Below are positions 9,070-16,786 of a stretch of 32,499 nt of DNA, piece after piece. The position numbers and the translations under genes were made by a program. How positions within the stretch are numbered: the first letter of the stretch is position 1; every line of letters starts with the position of its first letter. The notes under the pieces are model-generated. The model did not search any database. It worked only from the letters and a program-made list of their open reading frames with translations, and had not been told where the DNA came from. Source of the stretch: an uncultured Clostridia bacterium (GTDB lineage: Bacteria; Bacillota; Clostridia; Christensenellales; CAG-314); NCBI GenBank assembly GCA_947586855.1, contig CANPXV010000015.1, forward strand, positions 1 to 32,499. The letters run 5' to 3'.

Positions 9070-9117
9070 GTGCTCGGGTTATAGCTATTTCTTTGTTTAA
9101 CAATTTAATTTATTTAT

Positions 9118-9146
9118 TTTACATTTATTCGATATTATGATATACT
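9118..9146 (+). promoter_or_regulatory. Promoter of the rnf operon
   Basis: TTTACA (9118-9123), a 17-base spacer, then TATACT (9141-9146), in an AT-rich stretch that could act as an UP element. The predicted start near 9153 gives a ~50-base leader before rnfC, with AAAGGAG as the ribosome binding site. Confidence 0.85.
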
Positions 9147-9204
9147 ACCTTTTGTATGGTGCCAAACAGGCGCAATAACACAAAATCCAACAAAGGAGCG
9201 ATTT

Positions 9205-10530
9205 ATGAAAACATTCAAAGGTGGTTTTCATGTGCCCGATCACAAGGATCTCACGGCGTCGGCTGCGATAGAGCAAATGCCTCTCGTCACAGACTACTAT
9301 GTATCCTTGTCTCAGCACATCGGCAAACCTGCGCAGCCCGTCGTCAATGTCGGGGATCAAGTTGTCGAAGGGCAGCTGATAGCGCAAGCCTCGTCGGCAA
9401 TTTCGGCCAATGTTCACTCTCCTGTGTGCGGAGACGTGGTGGAGGTAGTCAAGCGCAAAAATGCCCAAGGCGTGCTTGTGGATACGATACACATTCGTTC
9501 CAACGGCCGTCAGGACAGGCAAACTTTGCCCGCACTCACCGATCCCACCCCGCAGCAGATAGTGGAGCGTGTTGCCGAGGCAGGTATCGTCGGCATGGGC
9601 GGGGCGGGATTTCCCACGGCTGTCAAGTTGCAGCCCAAGGACCCTGTTGACAGCCTCGTCATCAACGCCGCCGAGTGCGAGCCCTATCTCAACTGCGACA
9701 ACCGTCTGCTGTTGGAGCGCACCGAGCAATTTTTGCAGGGCGTTCGGCTGCTGGCCAAGGCGATAGGCGTATCCAACGTGTACATCGGCATCGAGGAGAA
9801 CAAGCAACAAGCCTACGAAAAGCTGTTGCAACAGCCCCATGTCATTGCCGACACCAAAGAGGCGCTTGCCTCCAAGCAGCAGGACGACATCGTTGTGGTG
9901 CAGCTCAAAGCCAAGTATCCGCAGGGTGCCGAAAAGACCCTCATCAAGGCCTGCCTCAACCGAGAGGTACCCGTGGGCGGTTTGCCTGCGGCGGTGGGCT
10001 GCATTGTGGACAACGTCGGCACGGCCTATGCCGTATATGATGCGGTGGTCAACGGCGTCCCCCTCTACAAGCGCCTGATGACGGTCAGCGGCGGCGGTAT
10101 CAACGACCCCAAAAACCTCGAAGTTGCCGTGGGCACGCCCATTTCGGCCATTGTGGAGCTGTGCGGCGGTCTCAAAGAGGACACCGTCAAGCTGGTAAGC
10201 GGCGGCCCCATGATGGGTTTCAGCCTGATGAACACAGACGTTGCCACCACCAAGACGGATAGCGGCTTTTTGGCCCTCACCGACAAGGAGGCCAGCTCGG
10301 TGCTGCCCACCCCCTGTATCAACTGCGGACGTTGTGCGTCGGTGTGCCCCATGCGGCTGATGCCCATGTATATCGATTTCTACACAACCGTCGGCGACAC
10401 CGAAAATGCCGTCAAGTACGGCGCTCTCAACTGTTTCGAGTGCGGCACCTGCGCCTATGTGTGCCCTGCCAAGCGCCCCATCGTGCAGAGCGTCCGCCTG
10501 ACAAAAATCAAAGCAAAGGAGAAGAAATAG
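9205..10530 (+). CDS. rnfC: Rnf complex subunit RnfC
   Basis: RnfC is the peripheral NADH-facing iron-sulfur subunit of the Rnf complex, which couples ferredoxin:NAD+ oxidoreduction to ion pumping. The 441-residue protein opens with the RnfC barrel-sandwich domain (FKGGFHVPDHKDLTA...). The nucleotide/FMN-binding region follows with GMGGAGFPTAVKL and NAAECEPYLNCDNR (~residues 130-170), and then an SLBB-like part. Two ferredoxin clusters end it: CINCGRCASVCP (~371-382) and CFECGTCAYVCPAKRP (~410-425). It is the first gene of the operon, and its stop is one base from the rnfD start. Confidence 0.97.
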   Translation: MKTFKGGFHVPDHKDLTASAAIEQMPLVTDYYVSLSQHIGKPAQPVVNVGDQVVEGQLIAQASSAISANVHSPVCGDVVEVVKRKNAQGVLVDTIHIRSNGRQDRQTLPALTDPTPQQIVERVAEAGIVGMGGAGFPTAVKLQPKDPVDSLVINAAECEPYLNCDNRLLLERTEQFLQGVRLLAKAIGVSNVYIGIEENKQQAYEKLLQQPHVIADTKEALASKQQDDIVVVQLKAKYPQGAEKTLIKACLNREVPVGGLPAAVGCIVDNVGTAYAVYDAVVNGVPLYKRLMTVSGGGINDPKNLEVAVGTPISAIVELCGGLKEDTVKLVSGGPMMGFSLMNTDVATTKTDSGFLALTDKEASSVLPTPCINCGRCASVCPMRLMPMYIDFYTTVGDTENAVKYGALNCFECGTCAYVCPAKRPIVQSVRLTKIKAKEKK

Positions 10531-10531
10531 T

Positions 10532-11707
10532 ATGAGCTACGTATATTCGAGTTCTCCGCATATCAAATCTCCTCGCACCACTCGCAGCATAATGATAGAC
10601 GTATGTATCGCCCTGTTGCCCGCATGTCTGGCCGGCGTGATACTGATGTTCACGGCCAATGCGGCATTCCCCATGCTGGGCGCATTGTCCCTTATGCATT
10701 TGGTCATTTGCTGCGTAACATCTGTGGCGGCCGAGTGGGTATTTTTGCTCTGCTGCAAAAAGCCTTTCAAGCAAATTTTGGCAGAGTTTGACTTTTCCTC
10801 TCTCGTCACGGGTCTGCTGATAGGCATGAACCTCTATCCCACCTCCAAGTGGTATGTCGGCATATTGGCCAGCATATTTGCGGTAGTGGTGGTCAAGATG
10901 TTGTTCGGCGGCACGGGCAAAAACCTCGTCAACCCCGCCATTGCAGGCAGAGTGTTTGCCTTTATCGCATTTGGTGCGGCCTTTGGCGGAGCAATGAGCT
11001 ATGTCAACCCCAACACCAACAGTCCGATGGTGTTCACTTCGCCTATCAGCGGCGGCAAGGTCGAGGGCTTTGACGCCTCGGGCGCCGTTACGGGCGCAAC
11101 TCCCCTGCAAGTGCTGATGGGCAGTGCAGGCACGGGCGCAACCAACACGCTTTCCAATCTGGATCTGTTCCTCGGCACGGGCGTTGCCGGCTGCATAGGC
11201 GAAACCTGCAAGCTGGCACTCATTGTCGGCGGTATCTATCTTGTGGTCAGGGGCGTGCTCAACTTCCGTTGGCCGCTTGTGTACATAGCCACCACGGGTG
11301 TGGTGTCGGTGCTTATCGCCTGGATAAGCGGCTGCTACAACAGTGAGGGCGTGTTCATCCCCGAGCTGATGGGTACCAAGTTTGCTCAGGCGTGGGAAGT
11401 TTTCCTGCCCAGCATACTCAGCGGCGGCCTCATTTTGGGAGCCATCTTCATGGCGACCGACTATGTAACCACCCCAAACACCAAGGTGGGCAACTACGTC
11501 TACTTTGTGTTTTTGGGCATACTGACGGCGGTATTGCGCAAGGCAGTCAAGGGCGAGGCGGTGTCCTTTGCCATCTTGCTGGGCAACCTTGTGGTACCCC
11601 TCATCGATATGTACATTCGTCGCAAGCCCTTTGGTTATGTCAAGCCGCAAAAGCAGCGCAAAGCCAAGCCTGCCGATGAAGCCGTAGTTGCAAAGGAGGG
11701 GGACTGA
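10532..11707 (+). CDS. rnfD: Rnf complex subunit RnfD (covalent flavoprotein)
   Basis: RnfD is an integral membrane subunit carrying a covalently bound FMN. The protein has 391 residues with about nine or ten hydrophobic segments. The flavinylation motif reads AVTGATPLQ, with Thr190 as the expected FMN acceptor, transferred by ApbE; no apbE gene is in the window. GGTGKNLVNPAIAGRVF near residue 127 is the conserved NqrB/RnfD signature. GGAG at 10518-10521 precedes the ATG. The C-terminus is a Lys/Ala-rich tail whose last codons overlap the ribosome binding site of rnfG. Confidence 0.96.
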   Translation: MSYVYSSSPHIKSPRTTRSIMIDVCIALLPACLAGVILMFTANAAFPMLGALSLMHLVICCVTSVAAEWVFLLCCKKPFKQILAEFDFSSLVTGLLIGMNLYPTSKWYVGILASIFAVVVVKMLFGGTGKNLVNPAIAGRVFAFIAFGAAFGGAMSYVNPNTNSPMVFTSPISGGKVEGFDASGAVTGATPLQVLMGSAGTGATNTLSNLDLFLGTGVAGCIGETCKLALIVGGIYLVVRGVLNFRWPLVYIATTGVVSVLIAWISGCYNSEGVFIPELMGTKFAQAWEVFLPSILSGGLILGAIFMATDYVTTPNTKVGNYVYFVFLGILTAVLRKAVKGEAVSFAILLGNLVVPLIDMYIRRKPFGYVKPQKQRKAKPADEAVVAKEGD

Positions 11708-11708
11708 T

Positions 11709-13040
11709 ATGGCAGAAAAAGTCAAAAAACCCGCAAATCCCGCACTGATAGCGGCAGTCAAAGCCGTGGCGGTGCTGGTGTGTATCTGCTTGGTGTGCGT
11801 TGCGCTGCTTGCATTGTGCAACGACCTGCTCTACATCAGCGACGACGAAAAGTTGGCTCGCGCCATGAGCGCTATCTATGCCGACTACGGCACGGGCGAC
11901 AAAGAGTTTAACGACAGCTACACCCTCACCAACGGCAAAAACTCCTTTGGCGAGGTAACCGACGTCAAAAAGGCCCAGGACGGCGCCTATGTGCTCACCT
12001 CCAAGGGTGGCGGCGGCTACAAGGGCACTGTCACCATCTACATCGTCATCAAGCAAGAGGGCTCGGGCGCTCAGATGGACGCCGTTGTCAAGGCTTGGAC
12101 GGTCAAGGAGCACGACGGCGAAACCTTCCTCGGCAACATCGGCGACGCTCAGCGCAAAAGCTGGTATGTCGACCAAAGCATCACACTGTACAACTCTGAC
12201 GCATTTGCCCTCAACAACAACAAGGTCACGGGCACAACGCTTTCCAGCACGGCCATCAACAACGCCGTCAAAGCGGCCTGCGATTACTGCGTAAACGTTC
12301 TCGAACTTGTCTCCACACCGGAAAGCGACGCAATCAAAGCCACAAGCGCCCTTTCGGGTCTGGACGGCTACACCTTCTCGGTGGCGGCGTCCGACGGTCT
12401 GGACGACTACAAGGTGGGCGATACGGCATTGTCCTTTGTGTTGCAAGGCGTCAAGGATGGCGCCGACGAGCTGGAAGCGTTTGTGTACGGCTCGGGCGAC
12501 GACGTTCAGATAGTTGTTTGCAAATCCTGGCTCACCCATCAAGAGCGTGCCCGGCAGGATCCCGTTGCCAAGACGGCCAACGTCTCCGACGAGGTCGTCG
12601 CCAAGGTCAAGGGACTCAGCTACTTCGAGCACAGGGTACGTCAATCTCTCGCCGACTTCGAGTTTGTCGGCACCGAGGAGACGATCACTCAACCCGCCGG
12701 TATCAACGGCACCATCAACAAGGTGTACAACGGCACCAACGGCACCGTTATCGAGGCCACGGGCACGGGCGGTTACAGCAATGGCACAGTCACTGTGGAT
12801 GTGGTCATCGGCGATGACGCCATCAAGGCTTGGTGGATAGTTGGCAACGAAGGCCAGACCTTCATCAACAGATTCTTCGACGATTGGGCAAATGTAAGCA
12901 AATGGTACGTCGGCAGCTCGATAAACGATCCTATCGCTCTCGGCGACAACAAAGTTACAGGCGCATCGATGTCCAGTACGGCTATCAACAACGCCGTCAA
13001 CGCCGCTTGCAGCTATGCAAAGGCTGCCAAAGCAGCGTAA
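11709..13040 (+). CDS. rnfG: Rnf complex subunit RnfG with two FMN-binding domains
   Basis: RnfG is a membrane-anchored flavoprotein that passes electrons within the Rnf complex. Usual RnfG proteins have about 200 residues; this one has 443. After one N-terminal membrane helix (~14-38), an FMN-binding domain appears twice. The first copy runs GGGYKGTVTIYIVI...AVVKAW...GETFLG...KSWYV...NKVTGTTLSSTAINNAV. The second runs GGYSNGTVTVDVVI...AIKAW...GQTFIN...SKWYV...DNKVTGASMSSTAINNAV. The flavinylation-type motifs place the acceptor at Thr177 in the first copy and Ser420 in the second. The start at 11709 follows AAAGGAGG; an in-frame ATG seven codons upstream lies inside rnfD. A tandem duplication is clear, but whether both sites carry FMN is not. 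Confidence 0.93.
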   Translation: MAEKVKKPANPALIAAVKAVAVLVCICLVCVALLALCNDLLYISDDEKLARAMSAIYADYGTGDKEFNDSYTLTNGKNSFGEVTDVKKAQDGAYVLTSKGGGGYKGTVTIYIVIKQEGSGAQMDAVVKAWTVKEHDGETFLGNIGDAQRKSWYVDQSITLYNSDAFALNNNKVTGTTLSSTAINNAVKAACDYCVNVLELVSTPESDAIKATSALSGLDGYTFSVAASDGLDDYKVGDTALSFVLQGVKDGADELEAFVYGSGDDVQIVVCKSWLTHQERARQDPVAKTANVSDEVVAKVKGLSYFEHRVRQSLADFEFVGTEETITQPAGINGTINKVYNGTNGTVIEATGTGGYSNGTVTVDVVIGDDAIKAWWIVGNEGQTFINRFFDDWANVSKWYVGSSINDPIALGDNKVTGASMSSTAINNAVNAACSYAKAAKAA

Positions 13041-13054
13041 AGGAGGGCACAAAT

Positions 13055-13726
13055 ATGAAATTGCAACGATTCAAAGAAATAGCTCTGGACGGAACCGTCC
13101 GTCAAAATCCCACCTTCCGCCTGGTGCTGGGCACCTGCCCCACGTTGGCGCTTACCACCGCAGCGATCAGCTGCCTTGGTATGGGTGCGGCAGTTACGTT
13201 TGTGCTCATTTGCAGCAACATCATCATCTCGCTGCTGCGCAACATCATACCGGACAAGGTGCGTATCCCCTGCTTCATCGTGATCATCGCCACCTTCGTC
13301 ACATTGGTGCGTATGTTTTTGGAGGCGTTTGTGCCCGACCTGTACGACGCATTGGGCGTGTTTTTGCCGCTGATAGTGGTCAACTGCATCATTCTGGGCC
13401 GTGCGGAGAGCTTTGCAAGCCACAATCCCGTGTTGGATTCGGCCTGCGACGGCCTGTTTATGGGCTTGGGCTTCACTTGCGCAATCACACTGATGGCGAT
13501 AGTGCGCGAGGTGCTGGGCAGCGGCAAGCTGTTCGGCGTAACCCTGTGGGAGGGCTTCAAGATCGGCTTCTTCACCAATGCGGCGGGCGCATTCCTCACC
13601 TTTGGTTTGTTCATCGCCCTGTTCAATCTGTGCTATGACGCTGTGGAGCGCAAGCTCAAACACAAGGCTGCGCACAACGCCATGCTGCAAGAAAAGGCCG
13701 CCGAGGCCGCAACTAAGGAGGCATAA
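13055..13726 (+). CDS. rnfE: Rnf complex subunit RnfE
   Basis: RnfE is an integral membrane subunit homologous to NqrD and RnfA; together with RnfA it forms the membrane core holding an iron-sulfur centre. The product has 223 residues with six hydrophobic helices. Typical segments are NPTFRLVLGTCPTLALTT, the ICSN helix, FVTLVRMFLEAF, and PLIVVNCIILGRAESFAS, where the conserved Cys lies in VNC. The start at 13055 has AAAGGAGG about 8 bases upstream; longer in-frame starts lie inside rnfG. The C-terminal ~25 residues are charged and Ala-rich. Confidence 0.96.
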   Translation: MKLQRFKEIALDGTVRQNPTFRLVLGTCPTLALTTAAISCLGMGAAVTFVLICSNIIISLLRNIIPDKVRIPCFIVIIATFVTLVRMFLEAFVPDLYDALGVFLPLIVVNCIILGRAESFASHNPVLDSACDGLFMGLGFTCAITLMAIVREVLGSGKLFGVTLWEGFKIGFFTNAAGAFLTFGLFIALFNLCYDAVERKLKHKAAHNAMLQEKAAEAATKEA

Positions 13727-13728
13727 CC

Positions 13729-14370
13729 ATGGATATTTTCGGAATCATCATTGCTGCTCTGTTTGCAGACAACTTTGTTCTTTCTCGTTTCTTGGGTATA
13801 TGTCCCTTCCTCGGCGTATCCAAAAAGACAAGCTCGGCCGTGGGCATGGGCTTGGCAGTGACGGCCGTCATGGTCATCACCTGCGCCGTGTGCTACCCGA
13901 TATATGTGTATCTGCTGTTCCCTCTCGGGTTGCAGTATCTTGAAATTTTGGTATTCATTCTCGTCATCGCATCGTTGGTGCAGATACTCGAAATGGTGCT
14001 CAAACGTTTCAGCCCCGGTCTGTACTCGGCAATGGGTATCTATCTGCCCCTTGTAACCACCAACTGCGCCATCTTGGGCGTGGCCGAGCTGGTTATCGGG
14101 CAGGTGGCCGCCGGTACCGAGGGCGCCTATCACGTTGCCGGCGTGATGCTGGGCAACTTTTACAGCGGAAACTTTGCCATGAACTACGGCACGGCAGTGG
14201 TGTCCGGCCTGTTCTACGGATTGGGCTTCACCCTTGCCATCGTGCTACTGTCCGGCCTGCGTCAAAAGGCGGACAGACTGCACGTCGCCAAGGCCATGAA
14301 GGGCTTTCCCATCACGATGCTTGCCGCTTGCTTCATGGCAATGGCATTCTATGTGTTCACATTGATCTGA
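13729..14370 (+). CDS. rnfA: Rnf complex subunit RnfA
   Basis: RnfA is an integral membrane partner of RnfE. It has 213 residues with six hydrophobic helices. It begins with DIFGIIIAALFADNFVLSRFLGICPFLG, where the conserved Cys sits in the first helix, and contains YSAMGIYLPLVTTNCAILGVAE with the second conserved Cys. The family fold is an inverted repeat, matching the two Cys-bearing half-repeats seen here. Its start lies 2 bases after rnfE, with AAGGAGG ahead of it. Confidence 0.97.
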   Translation: MDIFGIIIAALFADNFVLSRFLGICPFLGVSKKTSSAVGMGLAVTAVMVITCAVCYPIYVYLLFPLGLQYLEILVFILVIASLVQILEMVLKRFSPGLYSAMGIYLPLVTTNCAILGVAELVIGQVAAGTEGAYHVAGVMLGNFYSGNFAMNYGTAVVSGLFYGLGFTLAIVLLSGLRQKADRLHVAKAMKGFPITMLAACFMAMAFYVFTLI

Positions 14371-14383
14371 GGAGGGCGCAACG

Positions 14384-15265
14384 ATGTCGTTATTGTATTT
14401 GGTAGGTCAGCCCATCAATTGGGCGGGAGTAGGCATTGCAATCGCCATCATGGTGGTCGTTTCGCTGCTTTTGGGCGTGTGCATTTTGCTGATAAACAAA
14501 TTTACGCAGGTCAAGGAGGACCCCCGTATCAAGGAGGTGCAGTCCTGTCTTGCGGGCGCCAACTGCGGTGCATGCGGTTATCCCGGGTGCGCAGGCTTTG
14601 CCAAGGCGCTTGTAGAGGGCAAGGCCAAGCTGGATAGCTGCGGTCAGACCCCCACCGACAAGCGCATAGAGATAAGCAACATCCTCGGTATCGAGGTCAG
14701 CGGCAACACCGAGCCGACAATAGCCGTGGTGGGCTGCAACGGCGGCAACAAATGTCAGGACAAGTACGCCTATCAGGGCTACGGCAACTGCGTCAGTCAA
14801 AACCTGCTTGCAGGCGGCCGCAAGGCGTGCGAAGTGGGCTGCATGGGCGCAGGAAGCTGCTCTGACGCTTGCCCTTATCACGCCATCGAGTGCAGGGACG
14901 GCTACGCTCACGTCGATCCCGATTTGTGCCGCAGCTGCGGATTGTGTATCCAAACCTGCCCCAAGTCCCTCATCAAGCGTGTGCCCGTCTCCGCCAGAGT
15001 GTATGTGGCGTGCAGCACCCAATGCCGCGGCAAGGATGTCATGAGCAAGTGCTCGGCAGGCTGCATTGCTTGCGGCAAGTGCGAGCGCAACTGCCCCTCG
15101 GGTGCGATACATCTTGTCAACAACGTGCCCATCATCGATTACAGCAAGTGCACCCACTGCTACAAGTGTCTGGAAGGCTGCCCCCGCAAGTGCATCAAAT
15201 ACGTGCATCCGGAGGACGAACCGCAGCCCGTCCAAGAACCGCAACCCGCCGCCGAGGCAAAATAA
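14384..15265 (+). CDS. rnfB: Rnf complex subunit RnfB (ferredoxin-side iron-sulfur subunit)
   Basis: RnfB accepts electrons from reduced ferredoxin. The 293-residue protein has an N-terminal membrane anchor (~10-35). The 4Fe-4S Rnf/Nqr domain follows, with GANCGACGYPGC (Cys61, Cys64, Cys69) plus a later Cys in DSCGQT. A cysteine-rich segment (~110-165) comes next, then ferredoxin-type clusters CRSCGLCIQTCP, CIACGKCERNCP and CTHCYKCLEGCP. It is the last gene of the operon, as is usual in Clostridia. The tail is Pro/Glu-rich. Confidence 0.97.
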   Translation: MSLLYLVGQPINWAGVGIAIAIMVVVSLLLGVCILLINKFTQVKEDPRIKEVQSCLAGANCGACGYPGCAGFAKALVEGKAKLDSCGQTPTDKRIEISNILGIEVSGNTEPTIAVVGCNGGNKCQDKYAYQGYGNCVSQNLLAGGRKACEVGCMGAGSCSDACPYHAIECRDGYAHVDPDLCRSCGLCIQTCPKSLIKRVPVSARVYVACSTQCRGKDVMSKCSAGCIACGKCERNCPSGAIHLVNNVPIIDYSKCTHCYKCLEGCPRKCIKYVHPEDEPQPVQEPQPAAEAK

Positions 15266-15445
15266 ACAAAGTTTTGTAAGCAATCAAAATACAAAACAAG
15301 ATGTTTCAACTAACCTCTGCAATCACGGACCTGCGCCGAAAGTAGTGTCCCCTACCAAGGCGACGCACTATATTGGATAAAAATCTGTTACTACTTGCCT
15401 CACCGGCGAGGTGCGGCGAGGTGCGTTTGGCCGGAGAAAAAATTC
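15266..15445. other. Gap after rnfB with short repeats
   Basis: No gene was seen. It contains AAGTAGT and ACTACTT as a loose inverted pair, a CCTC/GAGG mini-hairpin near 15399-15412, and a direct 10-base repeat GCGAGGTGCG near 15406-15425. None forms a convincing terminator; the first good one lies further on, at 15446. Confidence 0.4.
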
Positions 15446-15484
15446 AACAAAGCAGCTGTCTGTGACGGCTGCTTTTTGTTGTTA
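15446..15484 (+). terminator. Terminator of the rnf operon
   Basis: AAAGCAGC (15449-15456) pairs with GCTGCTTT (15468-15475), continuing into a T-rich tail. It lies about 180 bases after rnfB. Its tail overlaps the -35 element of the next promoter. Confidence 0.8.
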
Positions 15485-15507
15485 TTTGGCGCAATATGTG
15501 CTAAAAT
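15479..15507 (+). promoter_or_regulatory. Promoter of the HD/ABC-like/S41 operon
   Basis: TTGTTA (15479-15484), a 17-base spacer, then TAAAAT (15502-15507). The start is predicted near 15514, about 26 bases before the first ATG. Confidence 0.65.
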
Positions 15508-15539
15508 GATACAAAACCACTTTTCAAGGACCAACAGCC

Positions 15540-16115
15540 ATGTACAAATTTTTTGCATATCTCAACAGAATGAAGTATATTTCTCGCTGGGGGCTGATGC
15601 ACTCCAACCTCACCGAAAACATCATGGAGCACAGCCAGCAGGTGGCGGTGATAGCGCACGCCTTGGCCACCATATCCAACGTGTATTTCGGCGGACATCT
15701 GGACGCCAACAGCATAGCCGTCAAGGCGCTTTTCCACGAGACCAGCGAGGTGCTGACGGGCGATCTGCCCACCCCAATCAAGTATTTCAACCCGGAGATT
15801 CGCGACGCCTACAAGCGTTTGGAGCGTTACAGCAACCAACGCCTGCTAACCTATCTGCCGCAGGAGCTTGCGCAGCAGTACGAGCAGATCATCGACGACA
15901 CCGACAGCGTAGAGCACCGTTTTGTCAAGTACGCCGACAAACTTTGCGCCTACATCAAGTGTATCGACGAGGTAAAGATGAGCAATTCGGAGTTTTCCAA
16001 GGCAGAAAAAACCATTCTGGAAGAGATCCGAGCCTACAACAGCCCCGAAGTAGACTACTTTGTTGACAACTTTATCGAGGCGTACAAGCTCACGCTGGAC
16101 GAGTTGGAAGGATGA
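15540..16115 (+). CDS. YfbR-like HD-domain 5'-deoxynucleotidase
   Basis: This resembles YfbR, which dephosphorylates deoxyribonucleoside 5'-monophosphates in the cytoplasm using a metal held by an HD domain. It has 191 residues, near the family norm. YfbR signatures visible are RWGLM (Arg16, Trp17, substrate recognition), EHSQQVA (His31), the metal site FHETSEVLTGDLPTPIKYFNP (His66, Glu67, Glu70, Asp75) and KYADK (Asp133). The classical His-Asp pair reads His66-Glu67 here; Glu can still bind metal. Its stop overlaps the next gene by four bases (ATGA), so the two are translated together. Confidence 0.88.
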   Translation: MYKFFAYLNRMKYISRWGLMHSNLTENIMEHSQQVAVIAHALATISNVYFGGHLDANSIAVKALFHETSEVLTGDLPTPIKYFNPEIRDAYKRLERYSNQRLLTYLPQELAQQYEQIIDDTDSVEHRFVKYADKLCAYIKCIDEVKMSNSEFSKAEKTILEEIRAYNSPEVDYFVDNFIEAYKLTLDELEG

Positions 16116-16783
16116 TAGAGTTCAGCAACGTTCACCTGCGCTATCCCTACGAGCAGTTCGAGTTGTTCAAGGGCGCCACTTTTACGCTGTGCGATGGCCC
16201 CAACACCGTGCTGTGCGACACGCAAAGCGGCAAAACCTCGCTGTGTCGTCTGCTCATCAAGGACGTTGCGCCCACTTGCGGCAGCATAACGGTGGACGGT
16301 CAAGATATCGCAAGTATCTCCCACGCCCATTTGGATATACTTTATTTGTCCGCCCAACCTGTTTTTTTCGAGGGGCGCAGCATACTTTATAATGTTGCCT
16401 ACCCCCTCAAAGTGCGCAAAGTGCCCAAGCGGCAGCGTTTGCAGATGGCGGCGGAGCAGTGTCAACGCCTCTGTTTGGCGGATATGGGTCGCAAAACAGG
16501 CAAACTCAGCCCCGACGTGCGCAAGCAAACGGCACTGGCGAGGGGGCTCACCGTCCCCCGCAAAACGGTGCTTTGGGACGACTTTTGCCGCGACAAGCAA
16601 TTTCTTGCGCAGTGCATGCAATTGTTCGGCGACGTCACCCACGTCATCGTCACAAGCGACCCTCGTCTGGCCGTGGGCAACACAGTGGTGCTGGATGGCG
16701 GCGTAGCGGTGTTTCAGGGCGACGCCGACGAGGCCGTGCAGGTGGTATCGCAGCTGCATTGGCTAAGCAATTTGGAGAGTTAG
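16112..16783 (+). CDS. ABC-ATPase-like protein with degenerate catalytic motifs
   Basis: The fold is that of an ABC transporter ATP-binding subunit (223 residues): ordered beta strands, a P-loop region, a Q-loop (Gln82 in LSAQP), a signature region and Walker B. The catalytic features are altered. Walker A reads CDTQSGKT (residues 35-42), missing the first glycine. The signature is LSPDV (132-136) instead of LSGGQ. Walker B ends WDD (155-157), with Asp in place of the catalytic Glu. The H-loop His is Ser182. The reading frame is intact and embedded between two genes with tight junctions, so it is maintained, not decaying. It may bind nucleotide without normal turnover. No cognate permease is nearby, so a transport role is doubtful. 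Confidence 0.75.
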   Translation: MIEFSNVHLRYPYEQFELFKGATFTLCDGPNTVLCDTQSGKTSLCRLLIKDVAPTCGSITVDGQDIASISHAHLDILYLSAQPVFFEGRSILYNVAYPLKVRKVPKRQRLQMAAEQCQRLCLADMGRKTGKLSPDVRKQTALARGLTVPRKTVLWDDFCRDKQFLAQCMQLFGDVTHVIVTSDPRLAVGNTVVLDGGVAVFQGDADEAVQVVSQLHWLSNLES

Positions 16784-16786
16784 CAA

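Noticed and set aside
8560-9084. Plus-strand frame rich in Ser, Phe and Leu, and a minus-strand Lys/Glu/Arg frame in the same place
   Set aside because: Both are translations of the polypyrimidine tract and have no start-site support.
10508-13052. Two long minus-strand frames opposite rnfD and rnfG
   Set aside because: Compositionally odd (His/Gly/Val/Ala-rich) antisense shadows of certain Rnf genes.
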